From Paenibacillus sp. MSJ-34 (lineage in GTDB: Bacteria > Bacillota > Bacilli > Paenibacillales > Paenibacillaceae), in the NCBI RefSeq assembly GCF_018918005.1, contig NZ_JAHLPR010000048.1, positions 1 to 52,006 of the forward strand: 52,006 nucleotides of DNA, in the 5' to 3' direction. Below the pieces are notes generated by a model. It had not been told where the DNA came from. It did no database searches and saw nothing but the letters and a program-made list of their open reading frames with translations. Positions 26,688 to 35,183 of the stretch are shown here, in pieces; position 1 is the first letter of the stretch; each line of letters opens with the position of its first letter. A program made the position numbers and the translations under genes.

Positions 26688-28226
26688 TTAGTTCCTTCCT
26701 ATAGCGCATAACGCTTCCGCAAGCGCCGGCACGGTGGATTCCCTTGCGGTTGCCGTCACTCTCAGCCCGGCTTCCGCCGCCGTCTGCGCCGTAACCGGCC
26801 CGATGCAGGCGATGTCGATGCCCGCCAGCAGTTCCGCGGGACGGTCGACGCCCATTCGTCTCAATACGGCAAGCAAATTTTTGACGGTTGAAGAACTTGT
26901 AAACGTAATAATATGAATGTCGCGGTTGCGCAACAATTCCAATACTTCCTCGTCGTTCTCGTCCGTGATGACCGTTTCGTACGTTTGCGCTTCTACAGGG
27001 AATAGTCCCGCCTCCCGCAGCCGTTCCGGCAACCATGCCCGCGCCAAATCGCCGCGCGGCAGCAATACATGCTGCCCCGGACGCAAGTTTGGGGCGAGAG
27101 CGTCGTATATGCCTTCCGCCTGATACCGCTGCGGCAGCTCCTCGATCGTCAAGCCGCGCTCCTCAAGCGCTTCGGCCGTTTTGGGACCGACCGCAACGAT
27201 TCGCGCTTTGTGCAGCGCCCGGATATCGGCCCTTTGTTCCCGCAAATGGCGGAAAAAATAGTCGACACCGTTAACGCTAGTAAAAATAACCCAATCATAT
27301 CGATCCAAACGCCCCAACGCCTCTTGCAGCGAACGTCTCGCCTCTTCCCGCGAGGGAGGGCGGGTCGCAATGACCGGATATTCCACCGGCTCGCCGCCCA
27401 AATCTTCGATGAGCTGCGCGAGCTCGCTTGCTTGCTCGCGTGCGCGCGTGACAAGCACGCGCTTGCCGAATAGCGGCATACGCTCGTACCATTGCATCTT
27501 CTCGCGCTGCAGTACGACATCGCCGACGACGATGACGGCCGGCGGCTGGAAGCGAGCCTCCCTCACCTGATCCGCGATCGTTTCGAGCGTTCCGACGAGC
27601 GTCGACTGCTCCGCCCTCGTTCCCCAGCGAATAAGCGCTATGGGCGTATGCGGCGGCCTTCCGTGGCGCATAAGCTGTTCGCTTATATATCCGATTTTGG
27701 CGACGCCCATCAGAAACACGAGCGTCCCGGTCGCGTTCGTCACTTTCTCCCAATAAATCGACCGATCCAATTTATCGGGACTTTCATGCCCAGTAATAAT
27801 CGATAAAGAAGAGGCAAGGTCACGGTGCGTCACCGGAATTCCCGCATAGGCGGGAACGGCGACGGCCGATGTCACTCCCGGGACGATTTCGAAGGGCACG
27901 CCATGTTCCGCCAGCAACTCCGCTTCTTCGCCGACCCGGCCGAAGATCGACGGGTCCCCCCCCTTCAGCCGGGTTACCGTCTTCCCTTGCAATGCCAAAT
28001 CGACAAGCAGCCGGTTAATTTCCTCCTGCTTCATCGTATGCCTGTCCGGCAGCTTGCCCACGTAAATTTTGTCGGCGCCCGGCTTCATATGCTTCAGCAG
28101 CCGCGGCGATGCCAACCGGTCATAGACGACGACATCCGCCCGCTCAATACATTGCAGGCCCTTCACAGTAATCAGTTTGGCATCTCCGGGACCTGCGCCG
28201 ACGAGATAAACTTTCCCCTTATTCAT
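26688..28226 (-). CDS. cobA-hemD: fused uroporphyrinogen-III C-methyltransferase / uroporphyrinogen-III synthase
   Basis: One 512-residue chain. Residues 1-245 are a SUMT/CobA methyltransferase ([33 protein letters not shown] region). Residues about 255-512 are HemD, with the weakly conserved [12 protein letters not shown] and FTSSSTVKN patterns. HemD closes hydroxymethylbilane to uroporphyrinogen III, and CobA methylates that product at C2 and C7 toward precorrin-2 and siroheme. The fusion places the branch-point activities in one protein; the NAD-dependent next step is encoded two genes upstream in the transcript. Such fusions are known in Firmicutes but not in B. subtilis. Confidence 0.94.
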   Translation of the reverse strand: MNKGKVYLVGAGPGDAKLITVKGLQCIERADVVVYDRLASPRLLKHMKPGADKIYVGKLPDRHTMKQEEINRLLVDLALQGKTVTRLKGGDPSIFGRVGEEAELLAEHGVPFEIVPGVTSAVAVPAYAGIPVTHRDLASSLSIITGHESPDKLDRSIYWEKVTNATGTLVFLMGVAKIGYISEQLMRHGRPPHTPIALIRWGTRAEQSTLVGTLETIADQVREARFQPPAVIVVGDVVLQREKMQWYERMPLFGKRVLVTRAREQASELAQLIEDLGGEPVEYPVIATRPPSREEARRSLQEALGRLDRYDWVIFTSVNGVDYFFRHLREQRADIRALHKARIVAVGPKTAEALEERGLTIEELPQRYQAEGIYDALAPNLRPGQHVLLPRGDLARAWLPERLREAGLFPVEAQTYETVITDENDEEVLELLRNRDIHIITFTSSSTVKNLLAVLRRMGVDRPAELLAGIDIACIGPVTAQTAAEAGLRVTATARESTVPALAEALCAIGRN

Positions 28227-28232
28227 TTCCCG

Positions 28233-29171
28233 TTATCCCCTCAATTCGGCCAATATGCGATCCGCTCCTTGCGCGATCAATCGGGAGGCCACCTGCTCGC
28301 CAAGCTTCTCCGGATCGCCGCCCCGGAGCGTTTCTTTCAGGATGATCCCGCCGTCCGCCGTGCCGACCATTCCCGTCAATTCAAGCGCCGAGTCGGCCGA
28401 GTCGCCTACGATCGTCGCATACGCGCCGATAGGCACTTGGCATCCCCCGTTCAGCACGCCGAGAAAGCTTCTTTCCGCCCGTACCGTCCGTTCCGTAACC
28501 GGATCGTTCAAGCGATGCAGCAAATCGAGCGCTTCCGTATCATCGCTGCGGCATTCGATGCCGAGCGCGCCTTGTCCGACGGCCGGCAGGCAAATATCTT
28601 CCGGCAAATATTGCGTAATGCGCTCCTGCCAGCCCATGCGCAACAGCCCTGCCGCCGCAAGCACGATCGCGTCGAATCCTTCCGTCTCCAGCTTGCGCAG
28701 CCGGGAATCGATGTTGCCCCGGATCGACTCGATCTGCAAATCGGGACGGTAATGCTTCAATTGGCTCGCCCGCCGCAAGCTGCTCGTGCCGACCTTTGCC
28801 CCCTGCGGCAGGTCCTGGAGCGGTCGTCCGTCTCTGGCGATAAGGCAGTCGCGCGGATCGACGCGCCGCGGCACCGCTCCGTTCGTCAGCCCTTCTTGCC
28901 GCTCCCACGGCATATCCTTCATACTATGTACCGCCATATCGATCTCGCCGCTGAGCAGCGCTTGTTCGATTTCTTTCACGAACAATCCTTTGCCTCCGAC
29001 TTTGGACAACGTAACGTCCAGAATACGATCGCCTTTCGTTACGATTTTGCGAGTCTCAAACCGAAAAGAAAGTCCCGCCTGCTCGCATATCTCTTGCAAT
29101 CGCTCCACCATTTGCCCCGTTTGCGTAAGCGCCAGGGCGCTTTGCCTTGTACCTACAACGATCGTCCGCAT
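28233..29171 (-). CDS. hemC: hydroxymethylbilane synthase HemC
   Basis: The 312-residue protein has the dipyrromethane-attachment cysteine in [13 protein letters not shown] and the substrate-binding arginine-rich segment [14 protein letters not shown]. It polymerises four porphobilinogens into hydroxymethylbilane. The ATG at 29171 follows AGGAGGA; ten extra codons upstream lack a signal. It sits between the precorrin-2 dehydrogenase gene and cobA-hemD. Confidence 0.97.
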   Translation of the reverse strand: MRTIVVGTRQSALALTQTGQMVERLQEICEQAGLSFRFETRKIVTKGDRILDVTLSKVGGKGLFVKEIEQALLSGEIDMAVHSMKDMPWERQEGLTNGAVPRRVDPRDCLIARDGRPLQDLPQGAKVGTSSLRRASQLKHYRPDLQIESIRGNIDSRLRKLETEGFDAIVLAAAGLLRMGWQERITQYLPEDICLPAVGQGALGIECRSDDTEALDLLHRLNDPVTERTVRAERSFLGVLNGGCQVPIGAYATIVGDSADSALELTGMVGTADGGIILKETLRGGDPEKLGEQVASRLIAQGADRILAELRG

Positions 29172-29222
29172 CCTATTCCTCCTGAAAAGCCATAGCTTCA
29201 TTGTACTGTTTCGTTTACGATA

Positions 29223-29897
29223 TCATTCATCGAGCCGTTCCGCAATCCAGCGCCGCATCTCCGCGTCCGTCCACGGACGATACAGGCCTTCGCGGATTTG
29301 GCCAAGCCAATCGATTTGCATAAACGTTCTCGCCAATCGCCTGCGCAGCTGCGCATCGCCCACCGTCCGCCTTGCGACGGTTCGAAACCGCTCCGCAACC
29401 GCGATGTACGTCTCGTAATCCGCAGCGTCCCTTTCCTCCAAGTCTTCGCAAATGCGCCGCGCGGCGATCGGGCTCGCGCCTGACGTGGAGACGGAAATGA
29501 CGAGCTTTCCCCGCCGCATGACGTACGGATTCGTAAAATTGCCGTCGTCCGCCTCGCTGGCGACATTGACGAAAATGCCAGATGCGCGGCTATCCGCCGC
29601 AACGGCCCGGTTTACTTCGCCGTCGTCGGTCGCGGCGAACACAAGGGCGGCGCCTGCGACGTCTTTCGATTCGTAACGCTTCGCAATTCCTTGAACGGCT
29701 CCTTCTTCGATCCAGCCAATGATCCGCTCAGTGAACCGGGGACTAATGACGACAATATCGGCTTGCGCGGCAAGCAACCCTTCGATTTTCCGTTCCGCCA
29801 CCGCCCCTCCGCCAACGACGACGCACCGCCGATGCTTGAGCTGCAGCATAACGGGGTACAACGGCGCGCTTTCCGATTTACCGCTCAATTCGCTCAC
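29223..29897 (-). CDS. precorrin-2 dehydrogenase (siroheme synthase N-terminal domain)
   Basis: The protein has about 224 residues. The NAD-binding motif VVGGGAVAERK is near the N-terminus and VSTSGASPIAAR in the middle, both typical of SirC/CysG-N/YlnF enzymes. It oxidises precorrin-2 to sirohydrochlorin; a separate chelatase would add iron and is not in this window. The likely start is GTG at 29897, whose GTGA overlaps the hemX stop; TTG at 29909 is the alternative. Its location inside the heme cluster, next to cobA-hemD, pairs the siroheme branch with heme synthesis. Confidence 0.9.
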   Translation of the reverse strand: MSELSGKSESAPLYPVMLQLKHRRCVVVGGGAVAERKIEGLLAAQADIVVISPRFTERIIGWIEEGAVQGIAKRYESKDVAGAALVFAATDDGEVNRAVAADSRASGIFVNVASEADDGNFTNPYVMRRGKLVISVSTSGASPIAARRICEDLEERDAADYETYIAVAERFRTVARRTVGDAQLRRRLARTFMQIDWLGQIREGLYRPWTDAEMRRWIAERLDE

Positions 29898-30721
29898 TCT
29901 CCCATCCAATGATGAAACGTCGACAACGCGTTAATTCCAACGTTCATCACCATAACCGCATAACAGATAAACGTCCAATAGGCTAATCGATTGCCGGGAA
30001 GCCGCAAATAAAACCGTTTCAAAAAGTAAAAAAGATATAAAATAAGTGCCGCCAAGGTCGATAACACTTTCAGGTCGAGCAGCAGCTCCAACCGGCCTGC
30101 CGAAAAGACGGAAGCGACGGCTACGACGAGCGACATAATCAATAACGGCGTTCCGATAACGAGCGACAAGTAGCAATAACGGTCGATCTTCTCCAGGCTG
30201 GGCAGCCTGCGCACCGGGTCGGACCATTGCTTCCCTTTCAATTTCCGGTGCAGATAGACGTACATTCCGGCGAATATCGTCCCGACCGTTAACGCCGCAA
30301 AACTGCAGACGGCCAAAGCGACGTGAAAAACAAGGAAATTTTGTGCGATTTCCCAACTTTCCAGCCTTTCTTCGCCGATCGGCCCGCTGAACAAATTCAA
30401 AACTAACATGGCAAACCCTACGATATTGATTAAAAAAACGCTGTAATCGATGCGAAATAAAAGAGTGATCGCCAGCGATACGGTGACGAGCACCCAGGAG
30501 AAGGCAAACATAAATTCGAGCCTGGATAATTCAAAAGGCCCCGACTGTCCGAACACCCTCCAGACAAGCAAGGCCGTTTGCAGCACCCATACGAAAGCAA
30601 GCAGCCCTGTACCCATCCGCTTCGATCTCGGATTTCTGCCGACGAAGTCCGGGAAAAAAAACAGAAGGCTCAGGGCGTACATATAAATAATGACATCGTA
30701 TATCCAACTTTGCGAAACCAT
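29894..30721 (-). CDS. hemX: HemX/CcsA-type membrane protein
   Basis: The protein has about 275 residues and eight membrane helices, with the cytochrome c assembly (CcsA-like) layout. In Bacillus HemX lowers the amount of glutamyl-tRNA reductase. The ATG at 30721 follows AGGCGGTGG; GTG at 30730 is possible. It directly follows hemA, as in Bacillus. A true CcsA role is less likely because no cytochrome maturation genes lie nearby. Confidence 0.9.
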   Translation of the reverse strand: MVSQSWIYDVIIYMYALSLLFFFPDFVGRNPRSKRMGTGLLAFVWVLQTALLVWRVFGQSGPFELSRLEFMFAFSWVLVTVSLAITLLFRIDYSVFLINIVGFAMLVLNLFSGPIGEERLESWEIAQNFLVFHVALAVCSFAALTVGTIFAGMYVYLHRKLKGKQWSDPVRRLPSLEKIDRYCYLSLVIGTPLLIMSLVVAVASVFSAGRLELLLDLKVLSTLAALILYLFYFLKRFYLRLPGNRLAYWTFICYAVMVMNVGINALSTFHHWMGE

Positions 30722-30733
30722 GCCGGCCACCGC

Positions 30734-32140
30734 CTAATTCAGCGTTGCCGCCGCCCAGGATAGAGCGCCTTTCGCTTCGGCTGCGGCTCTGTCTTCCCGA
30801 ACGGCATGCGAAGACGGCGTTTCCTCGCGCATCGAAGATATATGCTTCTCGGCATCCAGCTCCGCTTCGGCGAGCTGCTCTTCCAGCGCGAACAGCTTGA
30901 CAAACATGTCAAGCGCTTCGTCCGCGTGTTTCTCCGAAGCCATTTCTTTCACTCTTGCGATCGGGTCGCGCATCATCTGGTTCACAATGCTTTTGGTTAG
31001 TTTGCGTATCACTTTGACTTGACGCTCGTCCAATTCGGGAAGTTTGTTAAGCAAGCTTTCCATCGTTTCTTCATGGATATGGGCCGACTTCTCCTGCAGC
31101 GCGCGAATGAGCGGGCTGACGCCGAGCGTTTTCAGCCATTGCCGGAACGCTTCCATTTCCGCCGCGATCATTGCCTCGATCTTGGCCGATTCTTTGCGGC
31201 GTTGTTCGAGATTGCTTTCCACAATGCCTTGCAAATCGTCGATATCGTACAGGAAAACATTCGGTATTTGCGAAATGTTCGGGTCCAGGTCGCGCGGCAC
31301 CGCGATATCGATCATAAATAGCGGGCGCCCTCTGCGCTTATTCATGGCCGCCTTCACTTCGTCTTGCATTAAAACGAATTGCTCCGATCCTGTCGAGCTG
31401 ATGACAATGTCCATCTCATGCAATCGCCCCAGCCCTTCGCGGAGGGTGCATGCTTTCCCGCCCAATTTGACCGCAAGCTGTTCCGCGCGCGGCAACGTCC
31501 GGTTCGCCACGGTCACTTCCTCGGCTCCGCCGGCGTATAAATGCTTCACGGTCAACTCGCTCATTTTGCCTGCGCCCAAGATGAGTACTTTTTTGCCCGC
31601 GAATTTGCCGAAAATCCTTTTCCCCAGCTCGACGGCCGCATAGCTGACCGATACGGCCGCTTCGCCGATGGCCGTCTCCGCGTGCGCGCGCTTCGCCATC
31701 GTAATGGCCTGTTTAAACAGCGTATTAAACCAGGCGCCGGTCGTTTGGCTTTGCTGGGCAAGGGCGAGCGCGTTCTTCACCTGTCCCAAAATTTGCGTTT
31801 CGCCGATCACCATCGAATCCAAGCCGCTTGCGACGCGAAACAGATGCTCGATCGCTTGTTCGTCCTCGTATATATATAAATGATGAGTGAACTCCCGGCG
31901 CGGAATTTGAAACCATTGCTCCATAAAGCTTCGCACGAAATGTCCGCACATATGCAGGCGATCCACAACAACGTACAGTTCCGTCCGATTGCAGGTGGAA
32001 ACGATGACGCATTCCAGAACGCTCTTCGTTTGTTTCAATTGACGCAATGCTTCGGGCAGCACCTTCTCGGAAAATGCGAACTTCTCCCTCACTTCCAGCG
32101 GAGTCGTCCGGTAATTTAATCCGACTACGATAATGTGCAT
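30734..32140 (-). CDS. hemA: glutamyl-tRNA reductase HemA
   Basis: The 468-residue protein has the catalytic cysteine in VSTCNRTELYVVV, the NADPH site VLILGAGKMSEL and a C-terminal helical dimerisation domain (about 320-420). It reduces glutamyl-tRNA to glutamate-1-semialdehyde, the rate-limiting first step of heme synthesis. The C-terminus carries about 40 low-complexity residues beyond the family core. GGCAGGTGAGG precedes the ATG. It is first gene of the heme transcript; a TATAAT lies about 40 bases upstream of the start. Confidence 0.97.
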   Translation of the reverse strand: MHIIVVGLNYRTTPLEVREKFAFSEKVLPEALRQLKQTKSVLECVIVSTCNRTELYVVVDRLHMCGHFVRSFMEQWFQIPRREFTHHLYIYEDEQAIEHLFRVASGLDSMVIGETQILGQVKNALALAQQSQTTGAWFNTLFKQAITMAKRAHAETAIGEAAVSVSYAAVELGKRIFGKFAGKKVLILGAGKMSELTVKHLYAGGAEEVTVANRTLPRAEQLAVKLGGKACTLREGLGRLHEMDIVISSTGSEQFVLMQDEVKAAMNKRRGRPLFMIDIAVPRDLDPNISQIPNVFLYDIDDLQGIVESNLEQRRKESAKIEAMIAAEMEAFRQWLKTLGVSPLIRALQEKSAHIHEETMESLLNKLPELDERQVKVIRKLTKSIVNQMMRDPIARVKEMASEKHADEALDMFVKLFALEEQLAEAELDAEKHISSMREETPSSHAVREDRAAAEAKGALSWAAATLN

Positions 32141-32178
32141 GATTCCTCACCTGCCTCATCGTTTTTTTGTCAGTGATT

Positions 32179-32184
32179 ATTATA
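32179..32184 (-). promoter_or_regulatory. -10 element of hemA, inside a short inverted repeat
   Basis: On the minus strand a TGATATAAT extended -10 box lies about 39 bases before the hemA ATG, with no good -35. It is enclosed by GTGAT-ATAATA-ATCAC, a small inverted repeat that could bind a regulator. Bacillus hemA is under PerR, but the match to a PerR box is poor. Confidence 0.5.
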
Positions 32185-32234
32185 TCACAGTTCCATGATC
32201 CGATTATGATGAATTTTGAAAATATTATGAAAAT

Positions 32235-32262
32235 GAACCGCCATCTCTAGTGTTGGCGGTTC
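32235..32262 (-). terminator. hairpin between the 178-aa gene and hemA
   Basis: The nine-bp arms GAACCGCCA and TGGCGGTTC are followed on the minus strand by a T-rich but not continuous tail. It probably ends the gene at 32309-32845 ahead of the hemA promoter. Confidence 0.65.
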
Positions 32263-32308
32263 GATTGCCTGTTATACTCCGTTCCTGCGAAGGCTGATGC
32301 CGATTTTA

Positions 32309-32845
32309 TTATGGCGAGAGCTGCTCCTCAAGCAATTTCGCAAGATCGGCATCGGTTTTGGTCAGCGTATTGTTCTTCGAGCCGACGACCTGACCGCCCG
32401 ATGAGAACAACTGCCCGTAAGCGTTCAGCATGTCGCCGAACTGCCGTTGAAACGAAAGCAGCGTCTCCCTCTCCTGATCCGATACCGGCCTGTCTCCGCC
32501 GATTTGCAAAGCGGTAATGAACTCGACCATCTTGTTTAACGAAGAGAGCGATTGCAGCCGCCCTCCGCCGACCGTCTTTGCGAGCCGCTCATGGGTGTAA
32601 GCCGCCGAGTATACGGCCAATTTCAACGAATCCAATTCTTTCGTAACCCGCGCATGACCGGATTCGTTCAAGGAACTGTTCACGATTCCCATCTGAAACA
32701 GCGAAACCTCGTACAACATCCGCTGCGCGTCGGCCTTCTGCACGCCCGGCGTCAAAAAAGCGTAAATTTGATAGGCCGGCCAAACGATAAGCAATACGAC
32801 GATCACAACGATTAGAGGTTTTCCGCGCCGATGTCCCCTGCTCAT
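32309..32845 (-). CDS. 178-aa membrane-anchored protein, unknown
   Basis: The protein has 178 residues with a basic N-terminus (MSRGHRRGK), one membrane helix (about 9-31) and a helical, extracytoplasmic remainder. No catalytic motif is visible. GGGAGGAGAAGG lies just before the ATG. It sits alone between speD and hemA with its own hairpin, at a place where Bacillus has hemA directly after ysxC. I do not recognise the family. Confidence 0.7.
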   Translation of the reverse strand: MSRGHRRGKPLIVVIVVLLIVWPAYQIYAFLTPGVQKADAQRMLYEVSLFQMGIVNSSLNESGHARVTKELDSLKLAVYSAAYTHERLAKTVGGGRLQSLSSLNKMVEFITALQIGGDRPVSDQERETLLSFQRQFGDMLNAYGQLFSSGGQVVGSKNNTLTKTDADLAKLLEEQLSP

Positions 32846-32956
32846 TCCTTCTCCTCCCCCCTATGCTTCTCTTCTAACATTTTATGGGGGTTGGACAAAA
32901 CAAATGACCATGGATCGTCCATGGCCATTCATTCATCAATTGTATTTGTCGTTCAA

Positions 32957-33355
32957 TTACACGAGTTCCGCTTGTTTCATGGCCGGTTCTTCAACCTTTA
33001 ATTCGCCTAAGCCGCGAACAAGCTTTTTCGCATACGTTTTTTCCGGTTTTAATACGGACACCAGGTAGTCAATCGCTAATTGCGGGTCTACCGTCTCGCC
33101 GCACGTATAGCAGTCGATCGCAGCAAAACCTCTTTCAGGATAAGTGTGGATGGAGAGATGACTCTCTGACAACAAAACAAGGACCGTTGCACCTTGCGGT
33201 TCGAATTGCTTCGATTGCACAGACAATACGGTCGCGCCGCACGCCTCGGCAGCTTCCACCAATTGCGCTTCTAATAATTCAGCATTGTTCAATAATCCAA
33301 AATCGACGCCCCAAGTATCAACAGCAACGTGTCTTCCGAAAGTTGAGTATTCCAT
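32957..33355 (-). CDS. speD: S-adenosylmethionine decarboxylase proenzyme SpeD/SpeH
   Basis: The 132-residue protein has the self-cleavage motif ESHLSIHTYPERG (the serine becomes the pyruvoyl group, about residue 67) and the later CYTCGE motif. It decarboxylates S-adenosylmethionine for spermidine synthesis. Length and motifs match the short bacterial class. GGAAGGGGG precedes the ATG. The upstream 375 bases contain a sigma-A-like promoter (33504-33532). No spermidine synthase gene is in this window. Confidence 0.96.
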   Translation of the reverse strand: MEYSTFGRHVAVDTWGVDFGLLNNAELLEAQLVEAAEACGATVLSVQSKQFEPQGATVLVLLSESHLSIHTYPERGFAAIDCYTCGETVDPQLAIDYLVSVLKPEKTYAKKLVRGLGELKVEEPAMKQAELV

Positions 33356-33503
33356 CTTTCGGTTCCCCCTTCCTAGGAATAAAATGTTTGAAAAAATTTC
33401 ATCCGCTAGGACCTACGTCATTCACTTCTCGAGGGAATAATCTCTCGCAACATTCAATGTCCTGAGTGAATCCTGGTTCCTAATATTTTGTTCAACGAAA
33501 CTA

Positions 33504-33532
33504 AAAATAACATCTATTGCCCGGAAATGCAA
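33504..33532 (-). promoter_or_regulatory. putative speD promoter
   Basis: On the minus strand, TTGCAT (33527-33532) and TATTTT (33504-33509) are 17 bases apart, giving a leader of about 140 bases before speD. Confidence 0.5.
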
Positions 33533-33661
33533 TAGTTTTTTTTGGGAAAGCAGAAATGAAATCGAAAATTGCCGGACTCGTATACAACATATGGCGAATT
33601 CTATACATTTGTGCATAGCCTAATACGTTGTTTCACTTCGCCAAGCTTTCCGCTTATAAAA

Positions 33662-33689
33662 AACCTGCCGCTTAAAGTCGCGGCAGGTT
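33662..33689 (-). terminator. terminator after the 195-aa gene
   Basis: The ten-bp arms AACCTGCCGC and GCGGCAGGTT flank an eight-base loop and are followed on the minus strand by TTTTTTA. It lies about 40 bases past the gene at 33731-34318. Confidence 0.88.
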
Positions 33690-33730
33690 GAAGGCTGGAT
33701 AGGAAAACGCGTTTATCAAAATGATGCCCA

Positions 33731-34318
33731 TTATGCTTCGAGAATAAACAAGCGCTTCGTATAATCTTTCAGCTTCCGGTCGATCTGCGCCACTTGCTCC
33801 GGATTGTCGGCAAGATTGCGTAAATCGAGCAACGCGTCAACTTCAGACTGGGTACGCTCAATCTCTTGCTCGACTTGCAATTGATCGAACATCCTCTGCA
33901 ACTGCCCGGCGGTATCCCGAAGTTCGAACACGGTTTTATCCCGTCCGGCGGCATGCTCGATAATTTTGTTGACAGCCCCTTTGGCATAACGGTATTCCAT
34001 CGTATAGGCCGAGTAGATCCGGTTCACGATAGCGTCGCCCTTAAATGCGGCGACCGTTTTGCGCATGACATCCGTCAACTTAGGGTTTACCAAGCGGCAA
34101 GACATTTCACAGACATATTGTCCGTCCTTTCTTGCAAACGGCAAATGCAACTCCTCTCCTGTACCATCCTCAAGAACGATGTCCTGATTTCCGTTGTCCA
34201 GCACCTTCACTTGAAGCTGAACATGTTGTTTCGCAAAACTTTGCAAAAAATCGGTCATTTGAGCTTCCGTTAACTGCAAACTGGCTTTGACATATTCTGT
34301 GGCTAACCGCTGAGCCAT
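33731..34318 (-). CDS. 195-aa soluble helical protein, unknown
   Basis: The 195-residue protein has no signal peptide or membrane helix. The first half (about 1-90) alternates short strands and helices; the second half is helix-rich with heptad spacing (about 125-190), suggesting a coiled coil. I do not recognise it. It stands as a single gene with its own terminator between speD and ysxC and has a fair ribosome binding site (GAGGAGAT). Clean codon use and length make a real gene likely. Confidence 0.75.
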   Translation of the reverse strand: MAQRLATEYVKASLQLTEAQMTDFLQSFAKQHVQLQVKVLDNGNQDIVLEDGTGEELHLPFARKDGQYVCEMSCRLVNPKLTDVMRKTVAAFKGDAIVNRIYSAYTMEYRYAKGAVNKIIEHAAGRDKTVFELRDTAGQLQRMFDQLQVEQEIERTQSEVDALLDLRNLADNPEQVAQIDRKLKDYTKRLFILEA

Positions 34319-34495
34319 AAAAATCTCCTCAATTCTTTAATTTCCACCTGTTGATTTTAAACCTTAACTTTATTATACTATATAACTTTATATTATTCCT
34401 CCCGGCTTTTTTATGATTTTTCTCCATTTTTCATAAAAAATCGGATTTATGGCGCAAGAAACGCAACTTTTTCTTGCCATACTCGCATTTCGATA

Positions 34496-35110
34496 TCAAT
34501 TTTCCGCATTCCCTGCCTCATTTTCCTCTCCGGCATAACGTCCGACGATCTCCCAAAGCTCGTCCCGGCCGATGCCTAGCTCGGACGAAAATAAGACGAA
34601 AGGCTCTTGCGGATCGAGCCCGAAAGCCTCTTTAATGACTTTCGTATGCTTCGGCCATTGATTGCGCGATATTTTATCCGCTTTTGTCGCCACGACGCAT
34701 GTAGGCACTTCATAATGAGCGAGCCATTCACGCATCATGACGTCGTCCTTGGACGGCGCGTGGCGCACATCGACGATGAGCAGCACCAGCTTCAGCGGTT
34801 CGCGTTCCAGCAAATACCGCTCGATCATTTTGCCCCATTCCTGGCGCAAACTTTTGGAGACTTTGGCAAATCCGTATCCGGGGAAATCGACGAAATACAG
34901 TTCCCCGTTAATGCGGTAATAATTCAAATGCTGCGTTTTTCCGGGCTGGCCGCTCGTTCGCGCCAAATTTTTACGATTGATCATCCGGTTGATGAGCGAC
35001 GATTTCCCGACATTAGAACGCCCTGCCAGAGCGATTTCCGGCAAGGCATCTTCAGGATATTGGTCAGGCCCGACGGCGCTGATCACGAATTCAGCTTGAT
35101 TTATTTTCAT
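34496..35110 (-). CDS. ysxC: ribosome-biogenesis GTPase YsxC/EngB
   Basis: The 204-residue small GTPase has G1 [11 protein letters not shown]3 DFPGYG and G4 TKAD. It is essential in Bacillus and assists assembly of the large ribosomal subunit. It follows lonA in the same order as in Bacillus. The start ATG lies 73 bases past the lonA stop. Length fits the family. Confidence 0.96.
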   Translation of the reverse strand: MKINQAEFVISAVGPDQYPEDALPEIALAGRSNVGKSSLINRMINRKNLARTSGQPGKTQHLNYYRINGELYFVDFPGYGFAKVSKSLRQEWGKMIERYLLEREPLKLVLLIVDVRHAPSKDDVMMREWLAHYEVPTCVVATKADKISRNQWPKHTKVIKEAFGLDPQEPFVLFSSELGIGRDELWEIVGRYAGEENEAGNAEN

Positions 35111-35183
35111 ACTCGGTTAACCCTTTCCCGTACGCGAATTCCGTCAAAGGTCGCCGGCGGAGGCGTAAGGCCGAAACGGCCTC

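Larger units (their letters stand above)
33356..33730. other. intergenic region with speD promoter and upstream terminator
   Basis: The 375 bases hold the speD leader, one promoter (33504-33532) and the terminator of the preceding gene (33662-33689). A 64-codon minus-strand frame overlaps the promoter and looks like chance. Nothing else is evident. Confidence 0.7.

Noticed and set aside
33422..33616. 64-codon minus-strand frame upstream of speD
   Set aside because: It overlaps the speD promoter and has no binding site or family likeness.
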